Below are positions 58,261 to 64,000 of a stretch of DNA of 64,000 bases, piece after piece. The notes beneath the pieces are model-generated. The model ran no database searches and was not told the origin of the DNA. It was given only the letters and a program-made list of their open reading frames with translations. The number at the start of each line of letters is the position of its first letter. The stretch's first letter is position 1. A program made the translations under genes and the position numbers. This stretch comes from a virus. The DNA is taken from positions 46,364 through 110,363 of IMG/VR virus record IMGVR_UViG_3300033064_001806. One strand, written 5' to 3'.

Positions 58261-58279
58261 ATTAAAATTAGTATATTTG
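58249..58279 (+). promoter_or_regulatory. Bacteroidota-type promoter (TTGG-N19-TATATTTG)
   Basis: TTGG at 58249-58252 and TATATTTG at 58272-58279, exact 19-base spacer, overlapping the end of the HNH-like gene. Drives groES-groEL. The AAGGAG ribosome site follows at 58292. Confidence 0.85.
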
Positions 58280-58304
58280 TAGATATTATTTAAGGAGACG
58301 TTAT

Positions 58305-58598
58305 ATGAGATTAGCACCATTGCAAGATCGTGTGGTTATTAGTCCTAGAAAAGAAAAAGAAGTTACCGTCGGTGGAATTATCCTACCAGAATCACAAGAA
58401 GCCGGTGCTGTAAGAGGAGAAATTATTGCAGTAGGTCCAGGTAAGAGAGACGATAAAGGAAATTTAATTCCAATGGAAACGAAGGTTGGTGATAAGGTTA
58501 TTTTTGGAACTAAACTTTATGGAACAACTATTGCCATGGATGGAGAAGAAGTTGTAGTAATGCATGAATCGAACATATTAGCAATTATAGAAAATTAA
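58305..58598 (+). CDS. groES: GroES co-chaperonin
   Basis: This 97-residue protein caps the GroEL folding chamber. 'LAPLQDRVVISPRKEKEVTVGGIILPE' is the conserved N-terminus and roof strand, followed by the mobile loop (~17-32) and GEIIAVGPGKRDDKG. It ends 'VVVMHESNILAIIEN', as in cellular GroES. The length is normal, and unlike T4 gp31 it is clearly cellular-type. AAGGAG precedes it, and groEL starts 21 bases downstream. Confidence 0.95.
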   Translation: MRLAPLQDRVVISPRKEKEVTVGGIILPESQEAGAVRGEIIAVGPGKRDDKGNLIPMETKVGDKVIFGTKLYGTTIAMDGEEVVVMHESNILAIIEN

Positions 58599-58616
58599 TT
58601 TTAGGAGATTATATAA

Positions 58617-60245
<1,629 letters not shown>

Positions 60246-60254
60246 TTATAGAAT

Positions 60255-60282
60255 AAACCCCTTGGATTCAAGGGGTTTTTTG
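60255..60282 (+). terminator. Rho-independent terminator
   Basis: Stem AAACCCCTT/AAGGGGTTT (60255-60263 with 60270-60278), loop GGATTC, then TTTT. It ends the groES-groEL operon. Confidence 0.9.
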
Positions 60283-60289
60283 TTTATAT

Positions 60290-60298
60290 CATATTTAT
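60290..60298 (+). promoter_or_regulatory. Candidate late-type box CATATTTAT
   Basis: A one-mismatch TATATTTAT box ends only 4 bases before ATG 60303, so transcription from it would give an almost leaderless mRNA. It may be chance. Confidence 0.2.
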
Positions 60299-60302
60299 AG
60301 TT

Positions 60303-60533
60303 ATGATAAAACTACTAAACATATTAACCGAAATAAACTTGATTCTAAAAGATAGAAGAGGTTTGCCCATTGGTATAGTTTCAATAGATAAAGATAAAAA
60401 CCAAACTCTAAGAAATAGAGCAGGTAGAATTCTTGGCTATTATAATAGTAAGCAAAACATAACAAGAGATCATACTAAAACTATTGTTGGTAAAGGTAAT
60501 TTACTAACATACTTAATAATAATATATAAGTAA
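60303..60533 (+). CDS. Small tagged protein
   Basis: A 76-residue basic protein starting MIKLLNILTEINL, a capsid-targeting-like peptide (I-L-T-E). The rest ('LKDRRGLPIGIVSIDKDKNQ', 'LRNRAGRILGYYNSKQNITR') has repeated 'G.I' strands, suggesting a short beta structure. Candidate internal-head protein of unknown function. Confidence 0.5.
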   Translation: MIKLLNILTEINLILKDRRGLPIGIVSIDKDKNQTLRNRAGRILGYYNSKQNITRDHTKTIVGKGNLLTYLIIIYK

Positions 60534-60537
60534 CGCC

Positions 60538-61317
60538 ATGTCAATACCATCATTAGCATCGTTAATAAAAAGAAGAGATTTAAGTGGAGTAGTATCTGAT
60601 ACTGTTTCATATTTGGCTTCTTATCAACAAAAGAAAGTTCTATTTTTAACTACATCAACACGTTATCCATTTAACACCGGATATGATAAAGGTGGTGTAG
60701 AAGATGAACTACCTAAGTCAACTGAACTTGCTTTATTTATTACAGATAATATACCGAACAAATCAAGTTGGATTGATATTCCTCAGCTCAAAATTGTATC
60801 ATGTGAAGGGAATGTATCACATAAAACTGGTAATTCATGTGGGGTAATGGATTCGGTACTTAAAGATAAAAAGAAGAATCCAAGTGGAAATCACAGATGC
60901 TGGGCAAGTGTTAATGATAAATCAGACCAACTTTGGAAAGTATCTGATGAAATATTCAATGCAGATATTATATTATTCTTTGGCTCTATTCGTTGGGGAC
61001 AAACAAATGCACAATATCAAAAGCTCATTGAACGCCTAACTTGGTTAGAGAATCGCCATACTTCATTGGGTGAATCGAATTTACTTATGGGAAAACAAGC
61101 AGGATTTATTTGTATAGGGCAAAATTGGAATGGAGCAAACGTAGTTGGTGTACAGAAAAATGTATTGAACTTCTTTGGATTTGATACACCTGATAATCTA
61201 TTTTGGAATTGGCAATATACAACCGATGTAAATGATGAAACTCAAGAATCATATAAAATGTCTGATAAACAATTTCATTTAGATTTGGGAATACCAATGG
61301 AGATAAATTATGATTAA
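60538..61317 (+). CDS. Flavodoxin-like/NADPH-FMN reductase-like protein
   Basis: This 259-residue protein has 'KVLFLTTSTRYPF' at the first strand, 'ADIILFFGSIRWGQTNAQYQKLIERLTWL' and 'KQAGFICIGQNWNGANVVGV', the flavin-binding strand order of NADPH-dependent FMN reductases and flavodoxin-like quinone reductases. A Cys-containing insert (HKTGNSCGV, NHRCWASV) is unusual. It could supply reducing power to another phage enzyme. It overlaps the next gene by 8 bases. Confidence 0.7.
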   Translation: MSIPSLASLIKRRDLSGVVSDTVSYLASYQQKKVLFLTTSTRYPFNTGYDKGGVEDELPKSTELALFITDNIPNKSSWIDIPQLKIVSCEGNVSHKTGNSCGVMDSVLKDKKKNPSGNHRCWASVNDKSDQLWKVSDEIFNADIILFFGSIRWGQTNAQYQKLIERLTWLENRHTSLGESNLLMGKQAGFICIGQNWNGANVVGVQKNVLNFFGFDTPDNLFWNWQYTTDVNDETQESYKMSDKQFHLDLGIPMEINYD

Positions 61318-61903
61318 GTTAAAAAACTTATTAGAAAACATGATGAGTGAAGATATACACAAAATGACTGATAAGGTGAAAAACTTTAAGCAGTTTGTAA
61401 ATGAACAAAAAATAAACGAAGATTTAGATTTATCTAAAGATTACGCTATACGAAATTTGTTTAGTAACTACGAAAAACAATATGAAGATGAATATAACGA
61501 AGATAATTGGGTAAAATACCATTATGGTAGTGAACATAAAGGTGGAGTTGATGCACTTAAAGAATCACTTGAATTAATAGGTGATGGTGAGATAACCGAT
61601 AAAGGTAATAAAAGTTTTATGTATAAGGAAATGTTAAAGAATGATTCATTAATTTTAGTGGTTCACGGCAGTTTAACAAAATCACCTTATGGTGGTATGG
61701 AAGGATATAAATATAGTTTAGGTGTATATAGAAATAATCCAAGAACACAACAAATTGGTGGCGGTTATGGTGCAAGTGGCATAATGAGTATTGAACATAC
61801 TAGATTATTGTCTTATGATGACTCATATATGATATTGTACAATCGTAATATTATATCAAAAGTATGTGATGATATTAAAAAATATGCGGTGAAAAATTTT
61901 TAA
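61310..61903 (+). CDS. Tagged protein with shared 32-residue N-terminus (copy A)
   Basis: This 197-residue protein starts MIKLKNLLENMMSEDIHKMT followed by DKVKNFKQFVNE, nearly identical to the start of the gene at 61996 (91 of 96 bases). Two (L/I/F)xE-type sites (LLENMMSE, FVNE) fit a double capsid-targeting/cleavage segment. The remainder ('LILVVHGSLTKSPYGGMEGY', 'GASGIMSIEHTRLLSYDDSY') is unrelated to the other copy. Body function unknown. Confidence 0.6.
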   Translation: MIKLKNLLENMMSEDIHKMTDKVKNFKQFVNEQKINEDLDLSKDYAIRNLFSNYEKQYEDEYNEDNWVKYHYGSEHKGGVDALKESLELIGDGEITDKGNKSFMYKEMLKNDSLILVVHGSLTKSPYGGMEGYKYSLGVYRNNPRTQQIGGGYGASGIMSIEHTRLLSYDDSYMILYNRNIISKVCDDIKKYAVKNF

Positions 61904-61995
61904 AAAGTGTTGTATTTGATAAATTAGGAATATCCATAGACCTTTTACCTGGATGGAAATACTATAAGTATAGAAAAAATTATTGGAGATAGATT

Positions 61996-62562
61996 ATGAT
62001 TAAGTTAGTAGACTTATTAGAAAACATGATGAGTGAAGATATACACAAAATGACTGATAAGGTTAAAAACTTTAAGCAGTTTGTAAATGAGAATTTAAGT
62101 AAAGAAATAGACACAGACTTGCGTGAATATGCTCAAGAATTTGTTTCTGACGAGTATGATTCAGATTTTGAACAAGAAGAAGCGTTAGAAAATATTTATT
62201 CTTTTATAGATAGTAAGTTCCCGTGTGGATTACAAAATATGCCAAGTAGTATTTTATTATATAGAATTTTAGATGTTAATATTAAAGATTTGAATAAAAA
62301 AAATATAGGTCAGCATTTTGTTGGGGACAAAAACAAACTGAAAGATGAAGTTTTTTTGAATTCAATTGAATTTATTGATAAATCCGAACTTCCATATAAA
62401 GTAAAAGAATATGGTACTATAGTAACAGTATCGGTAAACTTTTCTGATATTGATTTGTATGAAACAATTAGGACAAAAGGAAATTATCTAAACGAATGTG
62501 AATATACTGTTCGTAATATGAATTATGTTATTAAAAATGTTGAAAAAGCTAAATTAAGATAA
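61996..62562 (+). CDS. Tagged ADP-ribosyltransferase-like protein (copy B of the tag)
   Basis: This 188-residue protein shares the 32-residue tag with 61310. The body has 'SSILLYRILDVNIKDLNKKN', then 'IGQHFVGDKN', 'TIVTVSVNFSDIDLYETI' and 'NYLNECEYTVRNMNYV'. Arg in LYR followed far downstream by E-C-E (ExE) is the R-S-E order of arginine-type ADP-ribosyltransferases such as T4 Alt/ModA. The middle Ser-Thr-Ser is not obvious. T4 Alt is packaged and injected, so the tag fits. Activity is inferred. Confidence 0.5.
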   Translation: MIKLVDLLENMMSEDIHKMTDKVKNFKQFVNENLSKEIDTDLREYAQEFVSDEYDSDFEQEEALENIYSFIDSKFPCGLQNMPSSILLYRILDVNIKDLNKKNIGQHFVGDKNKLKDEVFLNSIEFIDKSELPYKVKEYGTIVTVSVNFSDIDLYETIRTKGNYLNECEYTVRNMNYVIKNVEKAKLR

Positions 62563-62574
62563 GGAGATTATAAT

Positions 62575-62613
62575 ATGATTAAGTTAGTAGAATTCTATTG
62601 GATGGGTAAATAA
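62575..62613 (+). pseudogene. Truncated third copy of the tag start (12-codon remnant)
   Basis: AAGGAG precedes ATG, and the first 17 bases (ATGATTAAGTTAGTAGA) equal the start of the 61996 gene. The frame then stops after MIKLVEFYWMGK. It is probably a remnant of a third tagged gene, or a deliberate leader peptide. Confidence 0.5.
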
Positions 62614-62619
62614 TAGCAC

Positions 62620-62650
62620 TTTGATTGTATTGAAAAAATCCTTATATTTG
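62620..62650 (+). promoter_or_regulatory. Bacteroidota-type promoter (TTTG-N19-TATATTTG)
   Basis: TTTG at 62620-62623 and TATATTTG at 62643-62650, exact 19-base spacer. The leader variant GTTAGATTAATAACAGCCAA (62655-62674) and AAGGA follow. Confidence 0.85.
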
Positions 62651-62654
62651 TTCT

Positions 62655-62674
62655 GTTAGATTAATAACAGCCAA
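62655..62674 (+). promoter_or_regulatory. Conserved transcribed leader variant
   Basis: GTTAGATTAATAACAGCCAA has the same layout as the consensus with four differences. Confidence 0.6.
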
Positions 62675-62689
62675 TTAAGGAAATAAGTT

Positions 62690-63010
62690 ATGAAAGTATA
62701 TGATGATTCTGTAAATATTAGTGATTACACTGGTCTACTTATTTACAAAGGACATGAGTTCGTTCGTGAAGACATTGAACAGATGTTTTCGGTATTAGGT
62801 AAAAACACTTCATTAAACGTAATGCGATTACAACAATCGAAATGGGATTGGTGGTATGACTCAGAACGTAATGTTATTACATTGCAAGAAGTTATAGATG
62901 ATAATGAATCGGAAAAAATTGAAATGTGTTATGATGATATGTTACATATACTTAACTTTATGGATGAACATCCAGATGTGATAGTTGCTTCATATAAAGA
63001 TTTCCAATAA
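62690..63010 (+). CDS. Hypothetical acidic protein
   Basis: A 106-residue acidic protein (MKVYDDSVNISDYTGLLIYK ... 'QSKWDWWYDSERNVITLQEV') with AAGGA upstream and a full promoter/leader. Short beta strands and a helix at the end (DDMLHILNFMDEHPDV). No family recognised. Confidence 0.55.
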   Translation: MKVYDDSVNISDYTGLLIYKGHEFVREDIEQMFSVLGKNTSLNVMRLQQSKWDWWYDSERNVITLQEVIDDNESEKIEMCYDDMLHILNFMDEHPDVIVASYKDFQ

Positions 63011-63013
63011 TGT

Positions 63014-63044
63014 TTTGTTTATATCCAACAATTCCTTATCTTTG
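63014..63044 (+). promoter_or_regulatory. Bacteroidota-type promoter (TTTG-N19-TATCTTTG)
   Basis: TTTG at 63014-63017 and TATCTTTG at 63037-63044, exact 19-base spacer. The duplicated leader (ACAACCAATTAAAAACAACC at 63061-63080) follows. Confidence 0.85.
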
Positions 63045-63045
63045 T

Positions 63046-63085
63046 AATGTAAGATGATGAACAACCAATTAAAAACAACCAATTA
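63046..63085 (+). promoter_or_regulatory. Conserved transcribed leader, duplicated unit
   Basis: ATGTAAGATGATGAACAACC followed by a second AACAACCAATTA unit and AAGGA; mirrors the arrangement at 54749. Confidence 0.65.
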
Positions 63086-63098
63086 AGGAAAATATTGT

Positions 63099-63296
63099 AT
63101 GAAACTATTTCAAACAGAAGAGATACATGGCGTGGTATCGTATGTAAATCCAGAATACATCATAGATATACGTGATAACTATAATAGACAAAAAATTTCA
63201 GTCGGTAGTAAGATTCATGTTCAAGGTGCTATGGTATCTACATTCTATGATGTTAGAACACCTGAAGAGATTGCTGAGATATTAAGGGCTTTATAG
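63099..63296 (+). CDS. Small hypothetical protein
   Basis: A 65-residue beta-rich protein. 'VVSYVNPEYIIDI', 'GSKIHVQGAMVSTFYDVRTP' and 'EEIAEIL' resemble small FlbD-like folds (VNPE.I..I ... G..I.V.G ... V..T..EI...L). Promoter and leader place it with early-type genes. Confidence 0.55.
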   Translation: MKLFQTEEIHGVVSYVNPEYIIDIRDNYNRQKISVGSKIHVQGAMVSTFYDVRTPEEIAEILRAL

Positions 63297-63304
63297 TATT
63301 ACCA

Positions 63305-63336
63305 CTAACGTTTTGCAGCTAACAGAAGGGCGGGAA
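63305..63336. other. Short GC-richer intergenic island
   Basis: ACTAACGTTTTGCAGCTAAC followed by AGAAGGGCGGGA stands out in an AT-rich genome, between 63296 and 63360. It is too short to code. It resembles intergenic repeats I associate with Bacteroidota chromosomes, suggesting a host-derived scrap, but this is weak. Confidence 0.3.
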
Positions 63337-63359
63337 TTATTAACAAATTAAAATAAAAG

Positions 63360-63812
63360 ATGAAAGATTTGAGAAAGTTTATTAAGACAACAATACGAGA
63401 GTTTTTGAATGAAAACAATCAAAAGTATGAAGTTGTATATAGAGGACAACCTTCCGATGTGGAAGATATTTCACCAAGAGATTCTATTTGGGTTACTTAT
63501 GATTATGATTTTGCGAATGAATATGGAAATGTAAAAGAATACAAACTACCTAAAAATCTTAATATTTTAGATACTGATTATTATAGTGAGTGGGAAAGTT
63601 TGGTAGATGAATTTGATGAAAACGGTGACTATGATGAATATAAATATGAACCAACAGATGAATTTATATTGTTTTTAAGTTCAAAAAAATATAATGGATT
63701 TATGAATGGTGATAATATTTTGATATTTAATAAAGCTTCATTTTATAAACAAATGCTTGTGCAGCCATTTTTGTTAGGTGCTGTTATAGGTAGTAAAATT
63801 TACGGATTATGA
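63360..63812 (+). CDS. Tagged ADP-ribosyltransferase-like protein
   Basis: This 150-residue protein starts MKDLRKFIKTTIREFLNENN, a capsid-targeting-like helix ending F-L-N-E. The body has 'EVVYRGQPSDVEDISPRDSI', 'WVTYDYDFANEYGNVKEYKL' and 'NILDTDYYSEW'. Arg-Gly followed by 'W.T.D...A..YG' is the pattern of small phage ADP-ribosyltransferase-fold proteins. Catalytic Glu is not certain. Possibly injected; target unknown. Confidence 0.5.
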   Translation: MKDLRKFIKTTIREFLNENNQKYEVVYRGQPSDVEDISPRDSIWVTYDYDFANEYGNVKEYKLPKNLNILDTDYYSEWESLVDEFDENGDYDEYKYEPTDEFILFLSSKKYNGFMNGDNILIFNKASFYKQMLVQPFLLGAVIGSKIYGL

Positions 63813-64000
63813 AAGTAGAAACTAAAGAAAATCAGATTATTTTGAAAGAGGTGTATAATTCAATTACACTTGAAACACGAGAAGGAAAGCAATTACATAT
63901 CTGTATGAGAGATATGGGATTTGAAATGAAGATTGATGATGGTGAGTGGCACTTGCTAACTAATGAATCTGATTTTCTGATTAAACCAAAAGGATTTCAA
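63809..64000 (+). CDS. Hypothetical protein, 3' end outside window
   Basis: The ATG overlaps the previous stop (ATGA). The 64 visible codons read MKVETKENQIILKEVYNSIT, then 'LETREGKQLHICMRDMGFEM' and 'KIDDGEWHLLTNESDF', a small beta-rich protein. The gene continues past the window edge. No family recognised. Confidence 0.55.
   Translation, partial: MKVETKENQIILKEVYNSITLETREGKQLHICMRDMGFEMKIDDGEWHLLTNESDFLIKPKGFQ

Noticed and set aside
61904-61995. Gene in the gap between the two tagged copies
   Set aside because: The stretch has no start with a ribosome site and only a fragmentary reading frame; it may hold a decayed remnant, but nothing can be supported.
63305-63336. Integron attC-like site
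   Set aside because: CTAAC occurs, but no matching RYYYAAC/GTTRRRY core pair or integrase was found.

Overview
The window looks like part of the genome of a large, T4-related tailed virus (Caudoviricetes, myovirus-like) infecting a member of the Bacteroidota. The virus assignment rests on a nearly complete T4-type replication set: gp32-like ssDNA-binding protein, UvsX recombinase, RNase H/FEN nuclease, gp41-like helicase, family B polymerase, gp45-like clamp and gp44/gp62-like clamp loader. The host assignment rests on three independent signals: at least 14 promoters of the Bacteroidota form TTTG-N19-TAnnTTTG, a secreted protein ending in a type IX secretion (T9SS)-like sorting domain, and a second secreted protein with a Bacteroidota-style N-terminus. 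The DNA is AT-rich and gene-dense. Every gene but one is on the + strand, no gap exceeds about 300 bases, and I saw no tRNA, rRNA, integrase, transposase or CRISPR array.

Layout. 0-6.4 kb: end of a structural module (tail/baseplate-like protein), an unexpected family A DNA-polymerase-like palm protein, then proteins carrying capsid-targeting-like N-termini (alpha/beta hydrolase, ParB-like). 6.5-13 kb: replication/recombination genes and a cobalamin-dependent ribonucleotide reductase. 13-17.3 kb: small proteins and a 899-residue probable structural protein. 17.4-21.2 kb: thioredoxin, a thymidylate-synthase-fold enzyme with a dCMP-type active site, a glutamine amidotransferase/asparagine synthase, a PLP fold-II protein and dUTPase; this is a candidate base-modification cassette. 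21-33.5 kb: polymerase, clamp, two tandem SPPY methyltransferases, clamp loader, a DUF1599-like protein, SAM synthetase and a RecB/Cas4-like nuclease. 33.5-45.7 kb: a 12-kb sugar cluster with glycosyltransferases, sugar aminotransferase, acyltransferase, dioxygenase, SDR and methyltransferase. 45.7-50.9 kb: small proteins, a NUDIX hydrolase and three consecutive signal-peptide proteins. 51-54 kb: a tagged structural-like protein and a tagged DHH phosphoesterase. 54-58 kb: small, individually promoted (probably early) genes. 58.3-60.2 kb: GroES and GroEL. 60.3-64 kb: more tagged proteins, including ADP-ribosyltransferase-like ones, and small early-type genes.

How it fits together. Two promoter-like boxes divide the genes. 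TATATTTG boxes with a -33 TTTG or TTGG precede replication, nucleotide, chaperone and small accessory genes. TATATTTAT boxes precede tagged or structural genes and may be phage late promoters. About a dozen proteins begin with a short amphipathic peptide ending in (L/I/F)xE, like T4 internal-protein capsid-targeting peptides. This predicts a cohort of enzymes packaged in the head and delivered with the DNA (hydrolase, DHH phosphoesterase, ADP-ribosyltransferase-like proteins). The nucleotide genes (RNR, thioredoxin, dUTPase, TS-like, SAM synthetase, methyltransferases, DUF1599-like) suggest modified virion DNA. All functions are read from motifs by eye; no database search was run.
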